A stretch of 64,000 bases of DNA, taken from Enterococcus wangshanyuanii. GTDB lineage: Bacteria > Bacillota > Bacilli > Lactobacillales > Enterococcaceae. The stretch covers positions 2,480,001 to 2,544,000 of the forward strand of contig NZ_CP021874.1 of the NCBI RefSeq assembly GCF_002197645.1. The letters run 5' to 3'. Made by a program: the position numbers and the translations under genes. A model generated the notes under the pieces. That model was not told the origin of the DNA, searched no databases, and worked only from the letters and a program-made list of their open reading frames with translations. Below, piece after piece: positions 16,495-25,681 of this stretch (position 1 is the first letter of the stretch; every line of letters begins with the position of its first letter).

Positions 16495-17542
16495 AGTCAC
16501 TATATTCTTTTTCATGCTTCAACAGCCATTTTTTTCGTTCGATCCCGCCGCCATAGCCGCCTAAGCTGCCATCTGTCTGGATCACTCGATGGCAAGGAAT
16601 GATGATCGCCAGTTGATTCGCACCATTCGCATTTCCTACCGCACGCATACCGTTTGGATTGCCGATGGCGTTAGCCAGCTCTTTATACGATGACGTTTTA
16701 CCACGCTCTATTGCGGTCAAAGCTTGCCAAACACTCTTTTGAAAATCAGAACCTATGCATAAATACGGCGTCTTAAATTCATCCAGCTGCTTATCGAAAT
16801 AGAGCGCTAATTCTTCTTTGATCTGCTCATTGATTCTCGTTTTTCCAGGAACGATCGATGCATTCATTCGATTCCGTAGCCGCTCGATTTCTCTTTCTAA
16901 ACCGCGACGGTCAACAAATTCCAATAAATATAAATAGTCATCATCTGCTATGCTCATCATTGGTCCTAAAATCGTATCGATCCAATCTGCAGATAAGCTT
17001 TTGATTTCTTTTGATTTTTTGGGATTGCTGCCCATGATTTTTGAAAATGCATCATAAAAGCCACTCGGCGAATCATACCCCATATCTAGTTGTGTATCGA
17101 TTGTTTTTTCCCCTTCTTTGATCGATTTCAATGCGATCCCCATCCTTCTTGAACGTGCATATTGAACAAACGTCATACCGTAAACCTTTTTAAATTGCCT
17201 TCTAGCCGTCATTGAGTGAATCCCCAAATCAGCAAAGTCTTGATCTTTCCAGCGTTTTTCTGGATTTTCCTCGACCAGCTCGATCATTTTCTGCACTAAC
17301 GGCGGGATCTCTCTTGGAAAGGACAGTGGTTTACAACGTTTGCACGGACGAAATCCCGAAAGCAAAGCTTCTTCTGCCGTTTCATAGAAGGTACAGTTTT
17401 CATATTTCGGTTTTCTGGCTGGACAGGTCGCATGGCAAAAAATACCCGTCGTTTTGATCCCGACAAAGAAAATCCCATCATATGTAGAGTCCTTTGCTAA
17501 TAAGGCTTTATAGTAGCGTTTTTGTTCTTTTTCGCTGATCAT
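16493..17542 (-). CDS. ada: Ada-type methylphosphotriester/O6-methylguanine-DNA methyltransferase and activator
   Basis: Three domains appear in order. The N-terminal zinc domain has C36, C40, C67 and C70, the same spacing as E. coli Ada, where the first cysteine accepts methyl groups from phosphotriesters. An AraC-type helix-turn-helix follows (about 90-180). The C-terminal methyltransferase has the active site IIPCHRVIQ and GGYGGG. The protein removes methyl lesions from DNA and, once methylated, activates its own transcription in known family members. GGAGACG precedes the ATG. It begins 15 bases after the PEP-mutase-like gene, so the two are probably one operon. No methyltransferase domain is missing. 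Confidence 0.93.
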   Translation of the reverse strand: MISEKEQKRYYKALLAKDSTYDGIFFVGIKTTGIFCHATCPARKPKYENCTFYETAEEALLSGFRPCKRCKPLSFPREIPPLVQKMIELVEENPEKRWKDQDFADLGIHSMTARRQFKKVYGMTFVQYARSRRMGIALKSIKEGEKTIDTQLDMGYDSPSGFYDAFSKIMGSNPKKSKEIKSLSADWIDTILGPMMSIADDDYLYLLEFVDRRGLEREIERLRNRMNASIVPGKTRINEQIKEELALYFDKQLDEFKTPYLCIGSDFQKSVWQALTAIERGKTSSYKELANAIGNPNGMRAVGNANGANQLAIIIPCHRVIQTDGSLGGYGGGIERKKWLLKHEKEYSD

Positions 17543-17557
17543 TTTGGCGTCTCCTTT

Positions 17558-18382
17558 CTATCCTTGTCTAAACAACTCGATTTTTTCTTGTTCTTGATAA
17601 GGAATAAATTCTTTTAACAGTGATCTATAAAAATCAACTAAACTATTTTTTGATTGTTCATTATAAAGAAAATAAAGTGATGGACCATAACTGATTCTTG
17701 AAATACCTAAATCAAGATAGTCTTCTAACCTATCCGCTTGAATATCCAGCATCAAATTGATCGGTAGCTTTGTTTCTTGTACGATTCTTTTGATATGTTC
17801 TTTATTTTTTAAACCTGGTATAAAAATACCATCAATTCCAGTTTTTTCATAGCTGTTGATCCGTTCGATCGTTTGTTTCAATAGCTTTTCATCTTGATTA
17901 TTTTGAGAGATATCACCTACAAAATACATATCTGTTCGAACATTGATGAATAGATCCCTATTCATCTCAATAAGTTTGCTCTTGATCGACAACAAACGTT
18001 CTTGCTGTGCTTCTATAGAATAGAGCATAGTTGTATTTGGTATTTTATCTTCAATATTGATGCCGATTGCTCCACTTGCCACAACTTGCTCAACCGTAGC
18101 ATTCAAATCAGTTACACTAGTCCCATATCCAGATTCAATATCTACTGTAACAAAACTATCTTGTGTACCCATTTCGCTCACATAGTTTAAAAGCTCAGTT
18201 AATGAAATATTTTCACCATCTTGATACCCATAAAAATCTGATATTGCGTAGCTGCCCGTCGGAAGCAACTTGATTCCTACTTCGCTTAATGCCTTTGCAC
18301 TTTCTACATTCCAAATATTTAGCAAAATCAGTGGCTTGTTTTTCTTATGTGCCTCTCGAAATTGTTCAACCTTTGTTTTCAT
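17558..18382 (-). CDS. isocitrate lyase / phosphoenolpyruvate mutase family enzyme
   Basis: It has the (beta/alpha)8 fold of the ICL/PEP-mutase superfamily: LLNIWNVESAKALSEVG at the start, FVTVDIESGYG (metal-binding acidic residues), GINIEDKI, INVRTDMYF and GIFIPGLKN. The classic isocitrate-lyase KKCGH motif is not seen, so a carboxyphosphonate, oxaloacetate-type or unknown C-C/P-C lyase activity is possible. I prefer the ATG at 18380-18382, which has a GGGGG run upstream; an earlier in-frame ATG at 18403 has none. It is upstream of ada in the same operon. The link to DNA alkylation is unexplained. Confidence 0.8.
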   Translation of the reverse strand: MKTKVEQFREAHKKNKPLILLNIWNVESAKALSEVGIKLLPTGSYAISDFYGYQDGENISLTELLNYVSEMGTQDSFVTVDIESGYGTSVTDLNATVEQVVASGAIGINIEDKIPNTTMLYSIEAQQERLLSIKSKLIEMNRDLFINVRTDMYFVGDISQNNQDEKLLKQTIERINSYEKTGIDGIFIPGLKNKEHIKRIVQETKLPINLMLDIQADRLEDYLDLGISRISYGPSLYFLYNEQSKNSLVDFYRSLLKEFIPYQEQEKIELFRQG

Positions 18383-18537
18383 ATGAGTAAATACCCCCTT
18401 CATCTTATAGGAATAGTTTACTGCTAGTTTATGAAACGTTCTTTCGAAAAATGAACATCAATTTTTTTCTTTGGAATATTTTTAAGTTAGCTTTATTGAG
18501 GAGTTTACCAGTGTTGTCTGCTAACAACAAAAAGAAA

Positions 18538-18560
18538 CCCGCTCTTTGGGGGAGAGCGGG
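18538..18560 (-). terminator. GC-rich stem-loop; leftward terminator
   Basis: CCCGCTCT (18538-18545) pairs with AGAGCGGG (18553-18560). On the minus strand it is followed by TTTCTTTTTGTTG, so it can terminate the 18731-19705 transcript. On the plus strand it precedes a ribosome binding site and a 12-codon micro-ORF at 18577-18615. The rest of the gap 18383-18730 shows nothing else. Confidence 0.65.
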
Positions 18561-18730
18561 CAAAAGGAGTTAAAAAATGAAAAAGTGTTTTGTTAGGGTT
18601 GTTTGTTTGGTATGAATATATAATAACGCCAAATTGTGACGATTTTGTGTTCAAAAAATGGTTTATTTTTTACGATTATGAGGATAAAGTCTGAAATTCC
18701 TTTAAATTATACAAATTTTCATGTTTCCAC

Positions 18731-19705
18731 CTAACGATTTACTCTCAATAACGCTTGTGTGGTACAACGAAATGAACCGCCAAAAATTCGAGAAATCTCA
18801 TAATCTAGCGTTTCCACTTTCATTCCATAGCTTTCTAGAGACTCGATCAAAGTAGTAAATGATTGATCCGTGACATAGACAGACTCATTGATCGGTAACC
18901 CGTTCGCCATCAATAAAGACGCTTCTTTTAGTGAAATAGTGATTTTATCCCAGCTTGTCAGTACTTCTGGGATTCCATCTAAAAAGGCTTCCTCACAATA
19001 AATCATCAACCCTTCTCGGACTAGACTTAAGGCACAGTCTAAATGTAAAATATCTGGATGTAGCCGAACAGGAACGACCTCATAATCCCAATGCGCCAAC
19101 AATGCTTTAAGCCAAAGGATCCCGTTTAGATTACTTGCTAACCCAGAGTAGCCTACAAAAATCGTCTTTCCGTAAACCAATACATCTCCACCTTCTAAAA
19201 AAGGCCCTGTCTCGCTATGTGCACCTTGCGAAGTATCTGGTTGCGGCGCAGCTAAATAAAGCGCTTCTACATGGTTAGATTCCGCCAACAAAATATTGCG
19301 CATGGGTAAAATCTCTAAACGACGATGAGGAAATCGTAAATTTCCTTCAATAAGCAATGGGCCTACTGTGAAAAATGGATCTCGAGAAAAGAAATTAGCA
19401 TATCCTTGTCCCGTTTCTTTTCCCAGCGCCTTTTCGTAATCCGTCAACTTTCTCGGACGAAGCACTTCAACGCCATAGGCCGTTAATAATTGTTCCATAT
19501 TTTCCTTCTCTTTATCCCATTTATTCTGCATTTCTGGGTAAAGGTCAGCAACATCACCAAACTTATTCTCAAACAAGTTGTGGTTACTTTCAGATAAAAA
19601 ATTTGTCTCTAATGCGCCTTCCTCTTCCGGAATATAAAATTGAGATTGTGCTAAAACAACCCTCTTTAAAGGTGCAAATTCACTTTCTACAAAATTTATT
19701 CTCAT
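18731..19705 (-). CDS. pentein-fold amidinotransferase / arginine-deiminase-like enzyme
   Basis: The 324 residues show the pentein pattern: an N-terminal FVESEFAPLKRVVLA, FFSRDPFFTVG, ETGPFLEGGDVLVYGKTIFV (substrate-guiding acidic residues), HPDILHLDCALSLV (catalytic His/Asp region) and the C-terminal nucleophile C314 in GGSFRCTTQA. Members transfer or hydrolyse guanidino groups of arginine derivatives (glycine amidinotransferase, dimethylargininase, arginine deiminase). The substrate cannot be told from sequence. It is a single gene with no arc or agd cluster around it. The ATG lies downstream of GGAGATGG. Confidence 0.8.
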   Translation of the reverse strand: MRINFVESEFAPLKRVVLAQSQFYIPEEEGALETNFLSESNHNLFENKFGDVADLYPEMQNKWDKEKENMEQLLTAYGVEVLRPRKLTDYEKALGKETGQGYANFFSRDPFFTVGPLLIEGNLRFPHRRLEILPMRNILLAESNHVEALYLAAPQPDTSQGAHSETGPFLEGGDVLVYGKTIFVGYSGLASNLNGILWLKALLAHWDYEVVPVRLHPDILHLDCALSLVREGLMIYCEEAFLDGIPEVLTSWDKITISLKEASLLMANGLPINESVYVTDQSFTTLIESLESYGMKVETLDYEISRIFGGSFRCTTQALLRVNR

Positions 19706-19786
19706 GTCTCGTCACTCCATCTCCTGCTCTATTTTCTTCATTATAGCAAGAGACTATTGAAATTTATAGAACGAGCCTTTTCTGCA

Positions 19787-20548
19787 TTAGTTGAAAAAGC
19801 CTTTCCCCCAAGTTGTATCGATTTGTCCATCATCTGGACCGACAGCAACATAACGTCGATTTCCTCCACGATCTAAATAACTGATCCATACATAGCCATT
19901 ACTATGTGTATATTGATCATAGTGAATTGCCGATCCGGGTAAATAATAAGCAAGTGCTGGGCTAGTTACATCATCAGGATCGGTGTCTTTACTCACTGCT
20001 AAACGTCGGTCTGGATAAAAGGTACCAGACTTTGCAAGTAACTTTCCCACACCTTGCTGAGGTGTTGGCTTTGGTGCTGCTGGTACAGCAGGAATGGGCT
20101 GAGAACTACCTCCTTGACTGTACCGATAAATAGTAATTTCCGGACAGCCATTTAAATACCAGATCTTATCATGATTATTCACTGTGATACCATTGTATCC
20201 ATAGTTACAATGAATGATCGAATCCTGATCATCAATGAATATTCCTGTATGCCCGGCAGCACCGCCAGAAGCTCCTCGACTTCCCCAGATGAATATATCT
20301 CCTCGCTTTGCAGGATAATTGCCTGTACTATCCACCTGTACATTTGTCCAACCTGCTTTTTCTAAATGAGAAAAAAGTGTATCTGTATTCCCCATTACTC
20401 CACTAGATAAAAATCCCCCAGCTATTAAAGAAAAATAGACTGCACTAGAGCAATCATAACTATTCGGTCCCAACCTTACTGTCATTGAATATGAAACTTT
20501 TCCTTGACGTGCTGACATCCATTGAATCATTTTTTCAAGATTAGTCAT
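19787..20548 (-). CDS. endolysin-like peptidoglycan amidohydrolase with SH3 domain
   Basis: The N-terminal ~145 residues resemble the Amidase_5 / NlpC-P60-like phage lysins: YSMTVRLGPNSYDCSSAVYF gives the catalytic Cys, and GHTGIF the His. A proline-rich linker (PIPAVPAAPKPTPQQ) joins a C-terminal SH3_5-type wall-binding domain (about 175-245, GTFYPDRRLAVS, HYDQYTHSNGYVWISY). There is no signal peptide, as in phage endolysins that need a holin. No holin or phage genes are nearby, so this is a domesticated or orphan lysin. I use the ATG at 20546-20548, twelve bases after AAGGAG; a TTG four codons upstream abuts the ribosome binding site. Confidence 0.85.
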   Translation of the reverse strand: MTNLEKMIQWMSARQGKVSYSMTVRLGPNSYDCSSAVYFSLIAGGFLSSGVMGNTDTLFSHLEKAGWTNVQVDSTGNYPAKRGDIFIWGSRGASGGAAGHTGIFIDDQDSIIHCNYGYNGITVNNHDKIWYLNGCPEITIYRYSQGGSSQPIPAVPAAPKPTPQQGVGKLLAKSGTFYPDRRLAVSKDTDPDDVTSPALAYYLPGSAIHYDQYTHSNGYVWISYLDRGGNRRYVAVGPDDGQIDTTWGKGFFN

Positions 20549-20703
20549 TATTAGCTTCAACTCCTTTTTTCTATCGTTATCTTCATCATTGTTGATTTCC
20601 TACTTAGTTTACTCGATTTATCACACCCTTGACTGTTGATTTCCTGTTAGTTTTCTCCCATCTTTGTTGCCTATCAGTATAATCCTATCTTTAATGACTA
20701 AAA

Positions 20704-20719
20704 TGTTTCACATGAAACA
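20704..20719. promoter_or_regulatory. near-match to ParB parS site
   Basis: TGTTTCACATGAAACA differs from the consensus TGTTTCACGTGAAACA by one base. It lies within about 13 kb of dnaA, in a non-coding stretch. Confidence 0.6.
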
Positions 20720-21257
20720 AAATACTTACACGAAAAACTGCATTATTCAAACGATTTTACTGATTATACTTAGATTATTTCCATCAATGATTAAGTTTGT
20801 AGTCTTCAATTTTCTGCTTAGAATCTTGTCATTTATTGAAGAATTATTTAACCAATATATTATAAAGCCACTGAATTATCCTATGTATTTAAATGAAAAC
20901 AAATATTATTTATAAATAACGTTTTTATTCAAACGTTATATTTTGATTCGTTTTAAATAAGTATCGAGACGTGCGTAAAATAAAAAAAGCCTATTAGTAT
21001 AATGACTTTATTTTTAGAAAAAAACACCTATACATTCTATTTGAATTCCAATTAACGAAACTAACTGTTATTAATAAAATCAATATTACTGTTACCTCTC
21101 AAAAAATTATAAATTCAAAGAAAAACATGATAAATAACTTACTTATCAATATTGTATAATTACATTTATGCAAATATAAATGGCTTAACGAGGGTATTGC
21201 TTTACTGCATAATCATGCGGTGAAAAATGAAAAATAGTAAAAGGAAGGTACGATTTA
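20720..21257. other. A+T-rich intergenic stretch upstream of the LPXTG gene
   Basis: There is no convincing gene. A 9-bp inverted repeat (ATAACGTTT and its complement, 20916-20939) is the only structure. TATAAT at 21155-21160 could be the -10 of the surface-protein promoter, without a good -35. Confidence 0.4.
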
Positions 21258-24200
21258 ATGAATTATTCATGGAGAAAGGGAACCTTTAAGTTTTTATTGT
21301 ACTCAAGTACATTACTTATTGGTACATCAGCACCTGTGCAAACATTGGCTACAACCATTGATCAGGTTAACCAATCAGCACAATCAACATTGCAAAGAGA
21401 TTATATAACTACTTTGCAAGAATATGAAGCAGCAAAAACAGCGTATCAAACAGTAAAGGATAGTTATGACGATGCTCTCAATGAGTATAATAATGCAAAA
21501 ACCGCAGCAGATGATGCCTATACTGAAGCGACACAGCTAAAAACAGATCTGGACAATCTGAAAGAGCCATATGAAGCTAAGTTGTTGGTATTTGAAGAAA
21601 CAAAAAAGACGTATGAAGAAAATAGAGCCATTTATGAAGCAAATAAAACTGAATTTGAAAAGCAAGCCGACGAATATGAAAGTATCAGACTTGCTTACGA
21701 AAACGAAAAAGCGGAGTATGAATCGACAAAAGCAACCTTTATTGATAATCAGAATGCCTATTTAGCTGCTTTGGCGAGCTATGAGGAATTAAACACTGAC
21801 GCTGAGGATAAAAGAGCGGCTTATGAACTAGTTCGTGAAGACTATGAAACAAAACGAGTAGAGTATGAAAAAGCTGCACTCGCTTATGAAGATATCCAGT
21901 CCGCTTATAATGAGGCAAAAAAAGCGTATACGTCACAGCTAGCAAGCTACAATACACAAAAAGGCGCATACGAAAAGCAACTAGAAATATACACGACCAC
22001 AAAAGATGCCTATAATGTGAATGCTACTGCTTTTAATAATGCAGCTACAACTTATGACACATTAAAGGTAGAGCTTGAGGCAGCTAAAACAGCCTATGCC
22101 GGCGTAAAAACAGCTTACGATCAAGCGCTTGGTGACTACAATATCTTATTAAATGATTATAATGCAACCAAAGACAGCTATCTAGCCGAAAAAACGACTT
22201 ATGAGACTCGCTCAGCTGAACTAAATACAACCATCGCTAATTATGAAAGTAAGCTAGCTTCTTATGATGCGATCAAAGAGAACTATAATACGACAAAACA
22301 AGCATATGAAACGGCTTTGACAAATTATAATACCTTGTCTGATCAATTAGCTACTCTAGCAACTCAATATGAATCTCAAAGAAACGCTTATGAAGCAGAG
22401 AAATTGATCTACGACCAAAAAACAGCTAGTTATGAAGTGGAAAAAACGACCTATGATCAACAAAAATCAGCTTACGATCAACAACTCGCAGATTACACGA
22501 CTAGTCTAATTTCATATGAAGAAAAACGGACAGCTGCCGAAGCCATCATGGCACAATATGAAGAAGGTTCAGTTGAATACGCTACTGCTCTTTCAACATT
22601 CAATGAAAATAATACACTTTACAATGATGTAAGTACAAAGTATCAAGCAGTCAAAGCGCAGTCAGATCAATTGACTACTCAATTTACTAAAACACAAACA
22701 GCATATGACAAAGTAGCTACCGATTATCAGACCATTGCTACTTCTTATGACACAATCAAAAAACAATATGATGCGCTTGTTGTACAGCGTGATCAAGCAA
22801 AAACAGATTACCAAAAGCTGGAATCAGACTATAACGCAATCAGCGCTAGCTACACACAAGTCATGAACGTTTATACTGAAACGAAAACAGACTATCAAAA
22901 TGCACTTAATGAGGCACAAGAGGTCAGTGACTTATATACGAAAGCCAAGGCTTCTTATGATGCTGTTTTAGCTGACTTTACAAGTGGTCTGGATGCTTAT
23001 ACCGAAATCGAAACAGAATACAACACAGCGCTAGCTTCTTATGACAATGCTAATCAAAAATTTGAAAACGCTCGTGCTGAATATGATCGGTTATTATTAG
23101 AACAACAAAAGCTGAAAGCTGAATTGACTCAGTTAAAAAATGATTTATCACAAGCCGAAACTTCTTTTGCTAGTCTAGGGGAAACATTAACAGCTACTCA
23201 AAACAAATTCACTGCTTTAGAAACTCAATTTACTGAGACAACAGCGGTTTATCAGACTGTAAAAGGACAGTTTGACGTAGCAAATATAAAATATATTGCA
23301 GCTAAAGAAGCTTATAGTATTACACAAGCGGCGATCGATAAAGCGGCTGAAATTTATCAAGACCGCAAAGATGAATATGATGCTTTAGCGGCGTATTACG
23401 TTGGCGTTAAAGAAAAATACGAAAGTACTTTAGCAAACTTTACTACAACATCAGCATCATTTGAAACATTGAAACAAAAACAAGCAGCACACGAAACAGA
23501 ACATCAAGCGATCGTAGACGAATTCGATGCTGTAGCTGCTACTTTAAAAACATTAGAAACAGAATATGATATCGTAAATGCGAAATATACAGAAGCATAT
23601 ACAGCGTGGGAAGATGCTGATACAACCTATAAAGATGCAGCTGGTAAATTAGATTCGCTTAAGGGACAATATGCAACAACTCTGACTACTTACAATGAAC
23701 TAAAAGACAAATATGAGCTTGCCAAAGAAGACTTCGCAACAGCTGCTAAACCGTATGAAGATGCGCTAGAAGCTTATAAAAATGCAGTCACTGCTCAAGC
23801 AACGATCAATGATGCGATTAATGAAATGAATAATGTGCTTGCAGAATTTCCAGAAGACAAAATTACTCAAGATAATGTAGATGATATCCCAGCTATATTA
23901 ACGGCATGGCAGTCTAAATATGATGCTGCTAAAAAAACACTTACAGATGAATTAATGAATTCTTGGCCAATCATTGAAGAATATCAATCAAAAAATGATG
24001 CATACAATCTTTCATCTATCGCCTCAGCAGGAAATATAACAAATGTCTATGGACCATCTACTTTTAAAGAAGATTTAGACCAATACCTAAAAACTGCAGA
24101 TGAAATAATGAAAGACAATATAAAAAATGCTGAGGCTTATCAGCAATATTATTTAGCTGACAATGTATTTCAGAAAGCTTTTCTGGATTACAAGGCTGGA

Positions 24201-25568
24201 TGGAGCTCCGGAAACGTAGGGGATCCAAGCAACGACTATATCAATACATGGCAACCAATATTAAATTCTTTAATGATTAATCTAGAAAAACAAGAAGCTG
24301 CAAATGCCTTTGTACCAATAGGATATAGTATTGATGATTTATATGCGATGAATACTGAAGCTGTTTGGATAGCGTTTACGTCAACTTATAAATCTGCTGT
24401 TGAAAAAGCAATCATTGAAGCTACGAAGTACTCTTCTTATTTACAAAATGTAGCAGATACTTGGACAGCTGCTAAAGAAAAATTTAAAGCTGAAATCGAT
24501 GCCTTTAATCAAGCTACAGGAAATACGATAACTCTTGGAAACAGAGTTGATCCTATTCCAACTCAAGCGAAAGGTATGGTCGATGGATTCCAAAAAGCAC
24601 TTGACTACAACCTACAAAAATTTGAAGAACTACCATTTTCAGAAGATGAAGGTGTTTCTATTTATGAATGGATTACTTATTATTTTGGAAACTTCCAAGG
24701 TTACACAGGTATTATCAATGGTCAACAACTTATTAACACTGTAACAGCTTTACCAAAATTTAGTGTAGAAAAACCTACTATGGAAGAAATGGTTGTCTAC
24801 GAAATCACAGCACCAGATATTCCGCCAGTACCTGATATGCCTGAAAAACCTGTTGAACCAGAAGCTGATTTAGCCATACCACAACAAGTTACACCAACAG
24901 CTAAACCAGAAAATCTTTCAATTGCACCGACATCAGTTTCTACAAAGGATCCGATCGGTGTCACAGGAATTGACCTTCCTGTACTAACAACAGAGTTACC
25001 TTCAACACCAACCCAATCTGTTGAAGATATCGATGGCGTTGAAACGGTCACTGACGTGGAAAAAGAAACGGAAGAAGCGGAGGAAAGTATCGCTCCAGAA
25101 GCTCCAATTGAATTAGATGATCTAGAGGATGTTACAGAGGTCGATCCTTTGGAAAAACCTAAGGAAATGGAAGAAGCTCCTGAAGTAACTGCTCCATCTA
25201 CACCAAATTTAACAGCCCCAGAGACTGTTGAAGAAGCGACGAAACCAGTTGAAAAGGTTATTGATTTAACTGATCCAACTGATCCAAAAATGGCAGAAGC
25301 ACCTATCGCAAGTGCTGTGCCAACAGCACCATTATCTTTGGTAAAACCTACAGAAAAACCAAAAGATCCAGTGACTAGTACTGTGACAACAACAAGAGCT
25401 GTTGCTCGTACAGGAGCCACTACTTTACCAAATACTCGTTCTCAAAGAAAATTACCAAATACAGGAACAGAAGTATCTACTTCTGCTCAAAGTATGGGCG
25501 CGTTCATGGCAGGAGCTGCCGGATCACTTTTATTCTGGAAGAGAAGAAAAGGCAAGCACCAGAAATAG
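21258..25568 (+). CDS. large LPXTG surface protein with tyrosine-heptad coiled coil
   Basis: The order is: signal peptide (about 1-32), ~850 residues of coiled coil, an unassigned globular part (about 870-1170), a proline/glutamate-rich spacer (about 1170-1385) and a sortase signal. The signal is LPNTG at 1399-1403, then a hydrophobic stretch and KRRKGKHQK. The coiled coil repeats a tyrosine (sometimes phenylalanine) almost every seventh residue for hundreds of residues (for example YEAAKTAYQTVKDSYDDALN). A degenerate second motif, LPNTR, stands nine residues before LPNTG. AAAGGAAGG precedes the ATG. The protein would be a long wall-anchored rod; its ligand is unknown. It may be an adhesin or aggregation factor (inference). 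Confidence 0.9.
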   Translation: MNYSWRKGTFKFLLYSSTLLIGTSAPVQTLATTIDQVNQSAQSTLQRDYITTLQEYEAAKTAYQTVKDSYDDALNEYNNAKTAADDAYTEATQLKTDLDNLKEPYEAKLLVFEETKKTYEENRAIYEANKTEFEKQADEYESIRLAYENEKAEYESTKATFIDNQNAYLAALASYEELNTDAEDKRAAYELVREDYETKRVEYEKAALAYEDIQSAYNEAKKAYTSQLASYNTQKGAYEKQLEIYTTTKDAYNVNATAFNNAATTYDTLKVELEAAKTAYAGVKTAYDQALGDYNILLNDYNATKDSYLAEKTTYETRSAELNTTIANYESKLASYDAIKENYNTTKQAYETALTNYNTLSDQLATLATQYESQRNAYEAEKLIYDQKTASYEVEKTTYDQQKSAYDQQLADYTTSLISYEEKRTAAEAIMAQYEEGSVEYATALSTFNENNTLYNDVSTKYQAVKAQSDQLTTQFTKTQTAYDKVATDYQTIATSYDTIKKQYDALVVQRDQAKTDYQKLESDYNAISASYTQVMNVYTETKTDYQNALNEAQEVSDLYTKAKASYDAVLADFTSGLDAYTEIETEYNTALASYDNANQKFENARAEYDRLLLEQQKLKAELTQLKNDLSQAETSFASLGETLTATQNKFTALETQFTETTAVYQTVKGQFDVANIKYIAAKEAYSITQAAIDKAAEIYQDRKDEYDALAAYYVGVKEKYESTLANFTTTSASFETLKQKQAAHETEHQAIVDEFDAVAATLKTLETEYDIVNAKYTEAYTAWEDADTTYKDAAGKLDSLKGQYATTLTTYNELKDKYELAKEDFATAAKPYEDALEAYKNAVTAQATINDAINEMNNVLAEFPEDKITQDNVDDIPAILTAWQSKYDAAKKTLTDELMNSWPIIEEYQSKNDAYNLSSIASAGNITNVYGPSTFKEDLDQYLKTADEIMKDNIKNAEAYQQYYLADNVFQKAFLDYKAGWSSGNVGDPSNDYINTWQPILNSLMINLEKQEAANAFVPIGYSIDDLYAMNTEAVWIAFTSTYKSAVEKAIIEATKYSSYLQNVADTWTAAKEKFKAEIDAFNQATGNTITLGNRVDPIPTQAKGMVDGFQKALDYNLQKFEELPFSEDEGVSIYEWITYYFGNFQGYTGIINGQQLINTVTALPKFSVEKPTMEEMVVYEITAPDIPPVPDMPEKPVEPEADLAIPQQVTPTAKPENLSIAPTSVSTKDPIGVTGIDLPVLTTELPSTPTQSVEDIDGVETVTDVEKETEEAEESIAPEAPIELDDLEDVTEVDPLEKPKEMEEAPEVTAPSTPNLTAPETVEEATKPVEKVIDLTDPTDPKMAEAPIASAVPTAPLSLVKPTEKPKDPVTSTVTTTRAVARTGATTLPNTRSQRKLPNTGTEVSTSAQSMGAFMAGAAGSLLFWKRRKGKHQK

Positions 25569-25592
25569 ATCTTATGTAATTCATAAAAAAAC

Positions 25593-25622
25593 AACCCCAG
25601 TGAGGAACTCCTCACTGGGGTT
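25593..25622. terminator. bidirectional terminator
   Basis: AACCCCAGTGAGGA and its complement form a tight stem flanked by A-run and T-run, between the convergent surface-protein gene and mnmG. Confidence 0.9.
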
Positions 25623-25681
25623 ATTTTTTTCAGCCAATAATAGCTTCTATTTTAAATATTATGCTCATTAAATCAATTAAT

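Noticed and set aside
20664..20915. 83-codon hydrophobic open frame with a hairpin directly after its stop
   Set aside because: It has a TTG start without ribosome binding site, extreme A+T content and overlap with the parS-like site; no family pattern. A real small membrane peptide cannot be fully excluded.
24797..25420. 207-codon open frame on the minus strand of the surface-protein gene
   Set aside because: It is a shadow of the proline/glutamate-rich spacer; its Ser/Gly/Val-rich repeats mirror the sense codons and no start signal exists.
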